DNA of 64,000 nucleotides from Litoditis marina (lineage: Eukaryota; Nematoda; Chromadorea; Rhabditida; Rhabditidae). Numbering within the stretch: the stretch's first letter is position 1; each line of letters starts with the position of its first letter. The translations under genes were made by a program, and so were the position numbers. The notes under the pieces were generated by a model. That model ran no database searches. It was given only the letters and a program-made list of their open reading frames with translations, and was not told the origin of the DNA. Below are positions 11,510 through 26,946 of this stretch, piece by piece. The stretch covers positions 21,190,059-21,254,058 of the forward strand of contig OZ038435.1 of the NCBI GenBank assembly GCA_964036275.1, given 5' to 3'.

Positions 11510-12119
11510 CATTTGTAAATGACACTAAATACAACAAAATACAAGTGAAATAGAGACAAGCGTTCTCTAATAGAAACCCGCAATACGAGAGGAACGCGTT
11601 AAAACTGTGATTTTTGAGTTTTGAACTCGCGCGCGCGGGTTCCGCCGCGATATTATGGGAATACTGTAGACGAGAGAGAATACACAGTAATTATGTCACA
11701 TGGGAACAACGTAGATCAAATAAACAACATGTCAACATAAAATGCGAGTAGAATTACTTGTAGATGCTAAATGGCACCGAGAGAAACTGATGAGCTACAA
11801 ACGGACCAGCCACACACTATAATCGATATCTACATAAATCGTGGAGAAAATCGATACCTATCTAATATACGTGATCATAGTGTGGGCGGTGCCGGCTAAA
11901 CGAGTAGAGATATTCACAGAGTAGAGAGCATGGAAAACTCACAGAGAAAGGGCCCGTTTCGATAAAAAAGAGATAAAATAACAAACTAAGGCAAAAGGAT
12001 GAAAAACGAATCTTAAACGAGAAGTAGCAAGAAAATACCCATCCTGATCACAGGGAACAATCGATGTATATAATTGAGGTGGGAAGTTAAAGTAAAATCG
12101 AATAATCAAAATCAATAAT

Positions 12120-14549
12120 CTAGACAGTGATATCGATCGGAATGTCTTCCGCGTCGCTGGCGTCAATGTCGCAGATAGATTTGTCGGTGACGTCATCGGT
12201 GGCGAGTCGCCGCGAGGTGTCACGGCTGGCAGCAAGGCGCCGCGAATCAGCAGCCGGATCATCGTACAGCGGACCACCCTCCGTGAAAATGTTCTTGTGC
12301 GCGGGTGGCGGCGGCGGGGGCTCCGTGTCCGGTCCGTCGTGGCCTGCAAATGGTAACGGTTATATTACCGATGTCCCTAATGGTTACGAAAAAACTTCTT
12401 ACTACAAAATACAATGTAATTGGCATTTCCTTTTCAAATAGAATAGGAGACACTAATACTAACGATTACACAATTTCCAACGAGTGTATTTTCGAATTCA
12501 CCTCACAGTACCATACTATACATCTGTTAGAGAAAGATAGAATGACTTCTTAACTAAACGTGAAATGCACACGTGAAGGTAGCGACACCTCCTAACGACA
12601 CGTAACCCCTCCACGTACCATCACTGTCACCTCCGTCATTGGCTAGTAGCGGGCGTCGTTGCGATTCAGCTGAATCTGTCGCGGCGCGGTCGCGTCGCGG
12701 TCGCATTGTCATATAGTCATTGTCGTTGACCAACGGACTGAGAACAGTGTCACCGATGTGCATTCGACCCGTCAGACCCTCCAGTCTGAAAAGGAGAGAA
12801 ACATAAATAATCGTTCATTTTGACACCACTACATCAAGTAATCCTTTCACAGGTGATACATAAGTTCATGCTATGATCTCCACCGATCAATCCCTTTCCA
12901 CCCACCGTAATCCCCCTATTAGCTACCATTATGATCTCGACCGGTACCACTTACCGTAATCTCTCCTGCTTCACTGCCTCTCCGATTCTATCCACCCCGT
13001 CGTTCCATCTGTCATTCGAATTGTCTTCGACGGTCGTCGGAAGACATTGAATAGAATCTCCAAGGGGACATCTGGAATGGGAGGATGAACAAAAACTAAT
13101 GTCAGATTGTGATTCACAATACGACGGGAAAAAACTTTTTCAGTATTTCTCAAGTTTCATCAGGTCACATTAGGATGAAAAGAACGTGCCTTCAAATGAC
13201 TGAGAGAAAAATGGAACCATATCGTTACTCACACTATTCGTTATGAAGAGATAGTACACACAGACACCAGTATAATAATTACAGTACTACCTCTGAATGA
13301 ACGGATGAGCGTATAGATAACTTGTGTTAGGTTAGAAAACCGGTTTATTGGTGACACCCAAACCAACACGTACCGTTCCTGGTTGAGTGTTTCCAATGCG
13401 TCTCTGCCCCCGGGTCTTCTGTCTGTCCGTCTGACTCTGCTTGGCCCGCTGCCAACACTGGACGAGTCGTCGTCGCTCGGTCGGAATCCGAAGCGACGCA
13501 ACGCGTCCAACGCCTTTGCGTCGTAGGAACCGCGGCCAGACTGAAACGAATTCTCATAGATCGAACATATAATTTATTATTTGGTCACAATTCAAACAAT
13601 CATCATTTTGTTTCCGGAAGATTTTCTCAAGAAAATGATCCTATCGTCAACTCTTCAAACTAGGCGCCACAACGCAGAATCTAACCTCAATGATACAACC
13701 TAGAATAAATCCCGTACTCTGAGCTAGAACCACAGCCCATTCAAGTAATCTGAATTTATCTCGATAAAACTGTACAACTAAAGATAAAGTTTTGACCGAA
13801 TATTACAACTTACAACTTTCCAACGTTCTCCCACAACAAAAAATAATAAAAACATGCAAACAACCACCCCCCAACAACCTGATGTATGTCGTTATTATTC
13901 TTATTCTTATGTACTATTATTATTATCCTTATTTTCTTCTTCTTATTATTATTACTACTATAACCATAACCAACCTGATGTATATCATCGGCGGCACTTC
14001 CATATTCATGGCTGACCTTCCATTGTTTTCCGGATCCGGCGAGAGAAGGAGAGCGAGAGTCGCCCCGACTAGAGAGACGCTCATTCGCTGGGAACGGACG
14101 CACCTGCGAGAAAAAATCAATAAATCGATAGATCAATAAAACAAGAAGAAGAAGTGCAGTGTGAACCAATACCCCACAATCTTCTTCTTCTTCATCTACC
14201 ACTCAAACCCTTCGTTGGTGTATGGTTTCGGAATCACGTGAAAAAAACAGATCGGAAAATGCAGCTATTATCTATCAAATATGTTTTTAAAAGTGCTAAT
14301 AAGTAGGTCCGATAATGAACTTTTTCTAGTTCTATGAAAATGTGCATAAATTATAGGTCAGCAACAACAAGTCGACCAACCTGTACAGTGGGCAGTCCGG
14401 TTAGCTGGGCGTGTTCCAGGTTACTGTACTTGTTTCCCCTGAATCCCCTCGGCGGAAGGGGCGGGGCGGGGGCGACCGGAGGCGTCGGCAACACGTGCGG
14501 GTTGCGCATGTGAGGCACCGACACGTGCTCACCGTACTTCGGATCGCGT
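12120..14549 (-). other. Fat-like gene exons 87-92: cytoplasmic tail and stop
   Basis: Exons: 14381-14549, 13975-14103, 13374-13540, 12955-13071, 12619-12785, 12120-12343. The tail of about 330 residues is rich in proline, acidic residues and arginine. It contains a proline-rich run ([15 protein letters not shown]) that could bind SH3, WW or EVH1 domains, a segment [20 protein letters not shown], and an acidic end. The last residues are DITV: hydrophobic at positions 0 and -2, which fits a class II PDZ ligand. FAT1-3 tails are known to bind Ena/VASP and PDZ proteins; whether this tail does is untested. The stop codon TAG is at 12120-12122. Confidence 0.88.
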
Positions 14550-17500
14550 CTGAAATGGAGAAGAAATGAATAACAGTATCCTGTATGTCTGACTTAAGCT
14601 GTGTTGAAACTTATGCTGTGTAAACCAATTAGATTTTGTGAAAATATACAATTTTGCGATATCAAAAAGCCGTTTGAATCAAATAGAATTCTCCCCCTCA
14701 TTGTGGCTGAAAAAAGTTGGTGTAAGTTTTGGTTAACTTTTCCCAGGATTCACTAATTGAAACTACATCCACAACAATGAGCAAACTACAAAAGTGACCG
14801 ACCTTCTCCGTTTGATGCATCGACAGACGCAAATAATGGCGACGACAACACAGAAGATGAGCAGAATCACACCGCCGACCGCGATGATTTCGTGACTGGA
14901 AATTGACGACAGGACGGCTGGTAGAGACTCTGGAACCACAGTCTCATTTAGAAGAGAAACACTTGTCTTATTTCTAGATAAGTTGATTTATCATTCATTT
15001 CATAATAAACATATTCTACTAATGAAAACTAGGTGTTGCACCTAACTAAGAGTTGCATCGCTGCACTGATTGAACAATTGATCACAGATGAAACCGTTGT
15101 CCTGATTCAACTTGCAAAAAGCGGGTAACTGTAGATCTAAAAACTAGAGTAGAGACTGTGCTCAGAGAGGAGAGTGCCAGACCGTCATATTCATATAAAA
15201 CCTACTGTCATCACACGGTGTCGACTGAAGTCCCTGCGTGCAGTTGCAGATGAATCCGGCATTCCGGACAGACTGGCGCGGGATGGCGATACAGTCGCCC
15301 GCGTCGCCGCACGGTCGCGCAGCGCACACGTCATCCTCCAAATCTGGAATAATCGATAATTAAAACATCATTCTGAATTGCGCTGTGTACTAACAGTGAT
15401 CAACACAATTAAAAAACGCCCGATCTATTTGCCCTATCTCCCTAGTAATTTCTGAAATGAACACGTTCGTTACGTTATGGTCCGTGTGAAAACGAACACG
15501 AAAATTCCATGCAATTATTCTATTGATGGCTGGAATCATTGTGATAGTTTTCGTGATAGTTTTCAACGTAGAAACACTTGTAGTTACAAGTTCTATTCAA
15601 GATAAATACTACAAACTAACTCGACTAGAAGGCTCAAACTACAATACAACCATACTACCCACCCAGATTGACCATCTTGTTCCTGCCCTCGCATCGTTTG
15701 CCGGTGAACCCATTGGGACACTTGCACAGGTACTCGTTGTAGAAGGGAATACACTGGATTCCCACTGGGCAGGGCTGGTCGGCACACGGCTCTCGGTCCA
15801 CTTGACAGAAATCGCCCTCGAAGCGGGAGGGACACAGACAGCTGGAAATGGAGAAGTTGAGTAAAATTATCTTAGAGCTTCAAATTGCAAAGAATATTGA
15901 TTTTTTATAACTTTCAATGTTCTCGACTTGCTCTTAATTCGCCATGCGCACAATTACAGACAATTTTCATTGAACAGGAACCAAGAAAATTGCCAGACAC
16001 CATAAAAAAGAAGGTAAAGACGTCATTCACTAACTAAATCGTCACCCATGACCTCCATGTTTACTATATAATTTTTATTTTGAAACGCACGTGTAGCTCT
16101 TTCCCCTCGCCAGACAGGTGGCTCCGTTCTGACACTTCGCCTCACTACAAGGGGTGGCAGCCATGGCACGACAGCCGGGGCTGGCAGCATGCAGACGGAG
16201 ACCCTGACGAGTCTTCGCGAGACCTCTGGAAATGGGGGGAAGAGGTTAGGGGAACGAAGATATTACTATAACAGTGAAAATAGAAATATCAGGTGAAACA
16301 CTTGAGTAAATAAAAAATAATGTTATTGCAAGAAACGGGCACACCATTCTTAGGAACTTTCGTAAATGTTCGTTGAGATGAAAACTATCAAATTTGACGT
16401 ATTTCAATCGTGATTATTGTTTACAACAAGAAAAGGAACGTCTCATATTCTCACCTCCCATCCAGTGAAACAGCGCGGAAACAGGCCGCCACCCCGTCGC
16501 GGATCTTCATCGACGTGCCGTTGCCGCGCGAGACGCGCGCGCCGAAAATAAGCTGACGACCGGACGACTGCAGGTTCAACACCTCCGCACCTGAAACAAA
16601 CAGAATGAAATATTGAGAAACATGATTTAGAATAAAAATAGAACCTATTCAATGGTATTTTGATTATTTCGAATGTTTGTTCTGTGTTAATCGATTGAAA
16701 TTAGTTACACTTCACGTATGAACAATATGAAAAGTAAAAAGCTAGTTTATAATGTTTGTAAAGGTGGTAATCTGAGAAAAAGAATGTACCCTCGGGACTC
16801 CATGCCTCCTGTGTGTCCTGTCCGTCGACTATCATCCGAGTCCTTCTGCCGCGACGGCTGATGCGCACGCGGTGCCATTTACCGTCAGAAATCTGGAGAG
16901 ACAAAACAATAAATTTCATGAATCCCTCAATGCGAAGAACGCTGCGCAATGGAAAAATCGAAATTCATTCTCAATAAGTTTTTCACAATTTGAGCCACGA
17001 TTTCAATTCCACGGTTCAACGCAATGTAAAGCACGCATTCAACGCGCCAGATTGGAAGTGAACTAAATGAATCTCGAAATCTTAAAAAAAGCAAAAGTCA
17101 ATGTCAATCCTCACCTGCATGGTGCTATTGACACTGCCCGCGCCCGCTCCCGCATCCCAAATGTATCGCATTCGTCCACCATCGACCAGCAACGAGTGGT
17201 AGTCAGCCAGTCCTTCCGCGTGCATCAGGGTTCCGTCGGCGGTGACGGTACGTAGTTCCACCTCCAGTTCCATCCGCGTCTCCACGTCATTCGTGATCGA
17301 CATCTCGAAGAAACCGTTGCCGGCCACGGAGAGCTCTGCCTCTGAAATAGAAATCATATTCACAACAGCCGGAGCATTCATCTAACCTTTCTATATATTA
17401 ATTCATCTAAACTTTTGTGTATATATATATTACTCCTTCAGATCATAATATTTTCCGTCATAGCTTCGCAAACCAGTTTCATTTGATCTATCTTGGAAGA

Positions 17501-20500
17501 ATGATTCCTACAGGGTTCGCACAAGGTAGTGCGGGACGACACTGTACATTATGTTCAGAACCACTGTGTTTGTAGTTTGAACCCCGGAATATTCCAGTGA
17601 AACTACATTCTCTACGCCTACTTACCTTCCAGACATCGTCCCTCGTTCCCACACGCGGGCTGTCTGCATCTGTCCCCAGTTGTACCGGGGGGACAGAAAC
17701 ACTCATAGCCCGAGGGGGATTCCTCGTCAGCCGAGCACATTTCGAACGGTTCACAGGGGCCACGAGCACACGCATTCACCTCCAATTCACACTGGGAGCC
17801 GCCGTAACTGGAAGGAAATCACACGTTTTCACGTACTTTCTAGGGGTGCGAGATTACATTATCACCCTTAGTACTACTAGTTTTGTCAGGTAGGAGGCAA
17901 AAACTCAAACTTTTGAGCTCCACCAGAGAAACATTTTTTAGACTAAACTTTTCAGATCATCAAAACTATCGAAACGGCTATCCGGTCAAAACGTCTGCGT
18001 CTCCTCGATCTACACTCTACCTCTCCACTCACCCTTCATTGCAAGCGCAGAAAGCGAATCTGCTGTGCCTAGGGGCCACAAACGAGACCCCGTCCACCGA
18101 CACAATTGACAGCTGCTGGTCCGACATTTCGATTCGTTCGCGACACTCTCCCTGCTGACAGACGCCCGGTGTACACACTTCGGTGGTTAGTTGGTACTTC
18201 TGGAAATGTACATATTAGGGTGGTCGAACTCGAAACTCGACTTATTCAAGCTTGCTCAAGCTCGAAAATTAGCAAAACTGTAGTACTGCAGCTATGGACC
18301 TTCGGGTGGAATAGAGTACACATCTTTGCCGAATAAAGTCCCAGCCGCAAGTATAATGTGCATGTATTCATTATCGTAAACAACAATAAATAATAATCGT
18401 TGTACAAGGAGCCTCTTTGAACATACAAAGAATCACCTCTTCACTTCAGTACCACACGTTTATGTAGGTAGATATGAAACAAACATATACCCAAAACCAG
18501 CAAACGAACATACAAATCGATAACATCTCAACCCCAATAACCTACCAGATTGGTGTCCATGGCAATCGCGTGGAATTCCTGTTTCAGTCTCTTGTAGATG
18601 TGGTCCGGCTTCAGCATTCCCCTGTCAACTCCGTCGAAGCCACGAGACACCGTGAAGAGGACGTCGATGGCTTCTGGAGACGAAGATGACGGTGAACGAC
18701 GGTGACGAGATGATTCTGAAGAGAAACGTGGATGAACGACCTGGTTAGAACCATTTTACTTGTCCCGTTTCGCCATTTTCGGTCAGAATATCCAAAATAT
18801 AGCCACATTTTCGCCCACTATGAAATTTGAAATGAAAATATATGGTGATATTTCCTTCATGGAATATACCAAATCATCATTATTATTATAATTATTAATA
18901 TTCTTACTATTAACACACCTTCCGATTCCACCTCCTGTACACTGAGAATGTTGATGTTCTCCGGTCGCACATTGATGTATTGCGAGAAAACGCGAGCGAA
19001 TTTCGAGGAGAGACGAGAGAAGAAGAGAGACGGAGAGACATCGAGGATTCGGATGGAAACCGCGTGGTCCAGCTGGTCCTGTTCCAGGGAAAACACCTGC
19101 AAATCCGGAACCGTTTTAAAGAAGCCCGATTATGTGGTCCAATCTCAACGCTTCAGTCCTTTAAACTGCAATACATTTTTCAATTGCAGTTTAAAGGACT
19201 GATGTGCCGAAATTGGAACACATAATCGTCCTGCTTTAAATTTAAAAAAAAACGAACGGTGTTTGAACTGACGATTTCCTATCTTTACTAATCTGCGACA
19301 AAATAACGTTCACGAAACTGCATTCAAACGCGCTAAAGGGTCGTGGAAACAAAAATTACTATGGGAAAAGACAATATGAGACACAGGTGTCCCAAAACGA
19401 ACTATATTTATTACCACGTGAGGATACGGTATGTTATCTCACAAACTGTATTTTCCGAAAGTTGTCTAATAATCAAAAACGAACCTCTATTTCGACGTAG
19501 CTGACCGGCTTGAACTTTCCATCAGTCACCGTCACATTGAAAGCATGTAAACCGGCCGGAATGCTGTGGTCGGCCCAGATCTGCAAGTGCGAGTAAAACG
19601 TGTCAGTATTTGCTATTATCACTAAAACAAAGTACAATTACAGGCTAAAACACGCATAATTACCACAACTAACCCTCAATTCCATAAAGAGCACCACTGC
19701 AGAACAAAACGCCCGAAATCCAACAATCACTCAATACGTATCCCCAACCCACCTCTCCAGTCTCGGCATCAATGGTGAATACGTGTGGTCTGGTGCCAAC
19801 GGGAGAAGGAACCCGACTGGTTGGTAGGGGTCCCCGAATACTTCCCTCCAACAGAGAGTACTGCAGCATGTCTCCGGAATCCTGTAAAACGAAAACCTTT
19901 CTACGACAAATGGTCCAATGCATGGGCGAAATACATGAAAAGACCCCTCCTCCTTCTTTCAACTTTAATTTTTTTATGCTTTTCTACCATGCTATTTTCA
20001 AGCTGCGACTGGAAAACTAGAAAAGTTAACGTGAGCATGAACTGTAACCAAAACCTTATGTAGCACTCTCTTAAAAACACTATATATTTTGTTGTTGTTC
20101 ACCTTATCCTCTGCCTTCATCCTTCCCACTATTCCCGCCCGGAACTCCCCCTTAAGAGTATTGATTGATATCCTCAAAGGAGTCATCTTCGGTGGATGGC
20201 GACTCTCTTCCTTCACGTAGACTGTCAGCGGACAGTCAGTCTTCAAACCACCCGCGTCAGAAGCAATCACCTAAAATCAATCGATAATCATGTTTTCAAT
20301 TCGGTTTGCAATGTGATAGGGTGAGATAACTATGAATACTATGAACTGGTAAGCCGAAATGGCATGCTTTAAGATGACATGTTTCCCAAAACATATATAG
20401 CATGATTTGAGAACACGCACGACTTATGTCTAACGTAAAATGTTAATCCAATAAACTCTTGTGGAAGTCACGTGTTAAATCACGAATAAATCTATTTTAT

Positions 20501-23500
20501 TCTATTCTAAACTCGCTGCCCATTTCCGTTCAAAAACTCAACTTCCAACCATACACCAGTAAGGTTCGACTAAGCGACAAAAAGTAATCCGTTTTCAGAT
20601 GTAAACACGTGCAAATTTAGGATTTTTCATGAAAAGTAGACCGATTTTCATCTTTTCGGTTAAAAAAGTAGTCCGTTTTTTGATTTTTTTGACTATTCGG
20701 ACAACCTTGCTGGTGTATGCTTCCAACCAAAACAAGTTCACCAACCGTCAATAGAAACTTGTCCTTCTTCGAATGATCCAGTCTGGCAGCCGTAATTATG
20801 TTCATCTCCTGATCCACGTGGAACGTGCGATGTCCCTCTCCCCGTAATTCCACTAGGAAAGGTGCCCCGAACGAGGCGCCATCAGCGTCCTTCAGAAGCA
20901 GAGACTGAACGACGTAGCCGGGAGAGACGCCTTCCTGCAAAACAAATATTTCAGATGAATCATAGACTACAACTTCTTCACAAAGTATACATATTGAATT
21001 CCCCTTCATCTTCCCGCTCACAACTTGCTACAAAGGGACTTCTCGTTAGCTGAAAAAGCAAAAAAAAACATTCACATCAGTAAAAAAAACATTTACACTT
21101 CATGATAATCACAAACACTCGCGATTGACCTCGCTTGAAATTTTGCTCTATTGCATATATTTTTAAGTAGAAACACCCAAGCTAACTATCCCATTTTTTA
21201 CAAGCACTGTTTTGAATGATTTTCAGAAAAAAACCATCAATAAATTAAAGCGTCGATCTTACCTGCACAATGGCTGTCATGTTGCACATGGCAAATTTGG
21301 GCGGATTGTCATTGACATCGGTTACGGTAACCAGGACTGTCACTTGGGATGACAGATTGCCACCGTCACGCGCTTCAACAGTCAGTCGATGGGATTCCGT
21401 CTGAAAATGCTGTAGTGAAACTGAGCAGGAAGTATTTCCAACCTAAATATCGGCTCAACTAATTTTATTCAGTTCTCTTGCATTTGTAGTTTGGTTGCGG
21501 TGCCGACCAAACTACGCTCACACATTAAAAGAAAGGAACCGATTCAGAAAAGAAGAGAAAGGGACAAAAAAGAGTGAGTGAGAGAGAGAGAAAAGAACAA
21601 GAGAAAAAGAGATAGATAGAGATAAAGAGGTAAAAAGAGATATAAAAAGAGATCTCCGTACCTCTTCATAGTCCACCTCGCCAGCCACCGTAATCCATCC
21701 GCTCTCTCTATCCACAGCAAAGGGTCCATTCTCCCCGGTCAACGAATAGGCGACTCGCCCATAGTGTTCGCTGTCCCCGTCTGACGCTTCCACCTGCAAA
21801 TCGATAGAGTTGGAAGAAATCAATCAATACCAGACCTCCAGTCAAAAGTGAAGACCGCTTTCAAACATTTACTCTGTAGCAAAAATAGGCGAACTTGGTA
21901 GATATCGACCTAAAATAAGCCCGATTTCTTCACTTTCCTTCGGACCACAAACTTATTTGGAAAAAGCGAACCAGAAACCGAAGCATGGCTAGTGGTAAGT
22001 ACTAAATAGATCGCTGTACAACCTTTATCAAAAAATCGATCGATAAGTGTCGTCATACCCCAGTAAGGTCCGACTAGGCTACAAAAAATTGGCCGTTTTC
22101 AGATGTTAACACGGGAAAATTAAGATTTTTCCATCAAAAGTAGGCCGATTGTCGTCTTTTCGGCCAAAAAGTAGTCCGGTTTTCGATTTTTCTGCCTATT
22201 CGGACAACTTTACTGTTGTATGTGGTTTGTACACAGAATTCGGCAATGTCGATTTCGTCAATAGATCCGACGTACCTTGACCACTTTGGCGCCAATGGGA
22301 GCATTCTCATCCAGCTGTGCCTTGTAACTGTTCTTGGCGAATACGGGAACGTTGTCATTCTCGTCTAGCACCTGAAAACCAACCACATTAGTGAAACCAA
22401 GGACTCTACTTCTTTAATTGTTTTGTTCTATTCTAATTCACACGAACCAACAACAACGATTTGAGAAGGTCGAATTCCGGAGCTTCATTGTACTAAAATT
22501 TAAACCATTGAGCGGATATGAAACTTGACGGCAACCATGAAGTTGTCCAATATTTCCGTTTTCTTATTACGTATCAAACATCTAAAACATTTATTTCTGT
22601 TAAAATACCGTACCTGTACAGTTATCGTAGTCTTCGAGGAAAGGGGCGGAGTTCCGCTATCGGTTGCAACTATTTCCAGAGAAAGCAACTTTTCCTTTTC
22701 AAAGTCCAGACCCTTTGCCAACTTCAGAACACCTGAAAGAAAACATATAAACTAGTACACAAACTATGTCATCAACATTCTGCAATAACACTCAAAAATA
22801 TGGTTAATTTCTATCCATATTAACCACTTTCTCCATTTTTGGATTCATCTCTTTTTTTATCACGTTTTTCTTTCAATAATGAAATTATAAAATTCAACGA
22901 TTCAGCCCAACTCGACTGAAAACCTGTCCCAAATTCAATCCAACGTGAGGACGTGAGTACACTCTCAAACACAAGTTGCTCTTACCAGTCTTGCTGTCCA
23001 GCCGAACGTATTGATTGTGTTTTCCCTCCTTATCGATTGAATAGACGACCTTCTCTCCTGAATCTCCCCCGTCCGCAACCACTTTGACCAACTCGTAGCC
23101 GACTGATTCGGACTCCATCACCTGAAATAATCGATAACTTTTGCAGTTCATTCACCTCGAACTTCATAAAACAATCTAATAACAATCCAGCATTCTCTAT
23201 CCCCTATGTTGTACTAATCTAGTCATTCAATCAACTTTGTAGTTTGTAGTTTGAGCCTGGTTCAACCCAATAATGTGATGATTGAGATGTACCACAAAAA
23301 CCAGTTCGTGTACAATTTGAAGCACATTTAGCAAACAATTAGTAAACTGTACGTACATAAATTTGGAAAGGCGGAAAAATTCGAAAATATATTTTTAACC
23401 AACCTGCAGATTGTATTCCTTTTTCTCGAAGATGGGAGCATTGTCGTTCTGATCGGCGACCGAAACGCGAACCACGGCTGAAACAAAATATTCAATCATC

Positions 23501-26500
23501 AATCAATCAATAGCTATAGAATACACTAAGATACTCGTTTACACTTTCTTTCACACTTCCATAAAACTAAGCCCCGCCCACCTTTGCTGCTTCTTGGCTT
23601 CTTCGGGTCCGAGTCACTGGCGAGCACGTGTAACACGTAGGAGTCACGTTCCTCTCTGTCCAGTGCACGTGTGATCGTGATGGTTCCACTCTGTTCGTCC
23701 ATCACAAAGGCGCCGTAGCCGTCGGAGAGCGTGTAGTGCACACGACCAAAGTGGCCGGAATCCTGTAAATGGCACAATTATTGATTTTTTTCAAACAATC
23801 ACAGTGAAATCCCATATAAAGATAAAAACTAAATGAATACAAACTTTCATGAACATACACTATTGTGTCTAAAAATTACTTCAAGTAATACATTCAAGAA
23901 TCACCGATTGCAAAACCATCCAACTACAACTCATTTGATCTCCACGAGCCCCAACTTCTGCTTCTCTAAAGTAACATCTCTATCGCAAAAGTACAACTCA
24001 TTTCACCTACCTTGTCTTCCGCGTGAACCCTCACTAGGAAAGCGCGTTCCTTGGGGGAAGCCGGTTGGTTCTCCTTTACTGTAACCGCGTATTCCTTCTG
24101 CGAGAAGACGGGGCTATTGTCGTTGACGTCCGCAACGCGAACCGCGACGCGTCTCCAACACTCCATGGAAGACGAGGAAGAGCGAAGTGAGAAGGTGTAC
24201 TGTAAAATAACAATATAAGTAATAACTATTGATACCACTCACGAGTGATAGTTCAAATATTTCCAGTTTACAACGATCTAAATCTATACCATACTAGGTT
24301 TGTCACCTTTTTTATAACAAGATCTCATTAAAAAACTCAGAAAATGTATGATTCTATCTAACTGACAGTCATCAGAAGTTTTTGGAAAGCTGCCAACAAG
24401 GCCAGCTGGGAAATACTAGAACTAGAATTATACATCCAAAACTGTTGGTTATCATCTGATTATCATGCCAACTACCTACCGTACTCCTGGTTTCCGCGTC
24501 AATCTTGCCGCTGAGCGACACGGCGCCGCTGGCAGCGTCGACGACAACCGGCAGTTCCTCTGTTGACACCAGCTGCCAGGTCATAGTCCCCGTCGATTGG
24601 CCCTCCACCAATACAGTACCCTTCTTCGCGTTCTCCTGCACATCTAAGCGAAGATCATCCACGGGACACTCGAATCGGGTGGCCGGCTCGATGGTTATCT
24701 GAAACATAGGTTTTTGTTTTCAAATCAAACGAATAGAAAGAGAAAAGATAGAACAAATATACCACATTTTCCTCCTTCCATCCTCTGAATTCTTCCCATT
24801 TTACAAACCCGTAATGCTCTCTTGAAGAGACAGATGTCAACAAAACTTTCAGAGTATCGTGAGTATCGTCATGAAAAATCATAAAAAGAGCAGTCACGTG
24901 AACAAACAGATCGTAAAAGTAGTACCCTATCATGTAACTTGGCACAGATAAAAATAACGAAAACCAACCATCAGCGGCGCAGTTGTCGAGTGTTTTCCAT
25001 CAAACGCGAGTACAGTCAGATTGTAGACGTGTCCGTTTTCCGGAAACCTTAGCCGTGCTAACGTAACTCTTCCGTCGCCGTCGATCCGGAACAGACCGTC
25101 CTCGTTGCCGCGACTGATGAACAGGCGAGTCAGGTTGAAGGGCGGCAGGTCAAGGTCCTGAACAGCACAATCTAATTCAGACAAAATGAGCTAAAATTAC
25201 CGAGCACCACACTGGGAATAACTGTAATTAAACGAAATCCCTCTCCTGTAGTTCTAAGATTTTCAAATGTGAATGAAAATCGTCTATACTCACAAGCTGC
25301 TACAAATATGAACAACCGTTCATAAACATTGCAAGCAATTTTATAAAACAGTCCAACAGAGCCTACAAAACAGCCTGTAAACGTATTGCTTTGTTTCCAA
25401 ATTGTCTGTGGAAATCGTGAGAACTGTACAACTATCAACTAACCGTGACTTTGAGTCGAGCAATCGTCTGTCCCTCCCGCAGTTTCGACGGATCGATACG
25501 CACCGAATAGGCCTTCTCGTCGAAAGTGGGCATCTCGTCATTCACATCCGTCACCTGTCGAGGGAGAGAGAATATTAATAGATTGATCAACAACCCCGGC
25601 TACTTGCCAGCTTGTTTCACAATTTCCGACCTCGAAAATAATGGGAAAAACTGATCACTGGCTTCATTTCTGATAAGCTTGCAAACCAGAACTCAAGTTC
25701 GATACATTCAAATCGTAGTATTTCCGAAGGTATGTATGTATTCCCCGGGACCTCCATCTCCCATTCCTTGACCTACCTCCAGTCTAAACTGCACATCAGC
25801 CTTGTTTCCGGCATCATCCGTCGCCCTAGCCGTCATCTCATAATGGTCCGTTCGTTCTCGATCCAATGCCCCGTCCACCAGCAGCCAACCGGACTCGCTG
25901 TCCATACGGAACAAATCGGAACCGGGTGACTGAAATACACGAACACAATTACCACTTTTTTCTATTTCCATGTTTTATTTCATATTATAGCTTTTTTACA
26001 GTCGTCGTAGTATCATACTTTTCACTAAACTACTTTGAAACCAAAAAACTCATAGAAACCTGACATAGTCTTTTGCTCACTCAAAATCTCAACAACACTT
26101 CAAACAATCGCCCACCTCAAGCAGGCTGAACAGAATCCGTCCATTTGGCGCGGCGTCGGCGTCCGTCGCCGAAAAGACGGCGATGCTGGTTCCGACGGCG
26201 GCGTCTTCCGAGATGGACTGCTTCGCATAGGACCCGTGGAACACCGGAGCATTATCATCCACGTCAGAGACACGTATCTGAAACAAATTGCAATCCATAA
26301 AAGCCAAAGGCCTTCCAGCTTATATTGACCGAAAACATTTAGAAATGTTCTACCATTTGAAGCTGCCTTTTTTGAATTTACGACTATTTTTCGTGATTGT
26401 TGATATTTTTTGGTTCCTAGTAAAGTAGTAAAGTAAGTCAACTAGTCAACTAGTAAACTGATGAGATAACTTCGTTACAGTTTGATCTCAACATACGCGC

Positions 26501-26901
26501 TGCTTTACGAATTTCGACCAGAAAGTGACGAGATCAAATCTGAGACTCTGTCATTCCCTGTACCCACCGTAGCCGTGGTAACCGCATGTGCTCCTCCCGG
26601 TGCGTCGGCGCGGACGGCGAACCGCCATTCGGACTGCTGTTCGCGGTCGAGAACACCGCGGACAATTAGCTTGCCGGAGGATCTCTCGATCATCAGGGGG
26701 AAGCCATCGGGAGGAGAGAGGATGGAGAAACGGACTGCCTGCACACCTGGAAGGGGAAGGGATGAGGAGAGAGAGAGAGAGGGGGGGGGGGGGAGAGAGA
26801 GAGGGAGACTATGTAAAATCTTTTTTCAAAGAACTATTCTATTTTAAACGCTTGACTAAAAATAGAGAGAGAGTGAGAAAGAACGTGTGGAAGAAGCTAG
26901 A

Positions 26902-26946
<45 letters not shown>

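Noticed and set aside
12127..12441. 104-codon plus-strand frame opposite the last cadherin exon
   Set aside because: Shadow of the minus-strand coding exon; no independent support.
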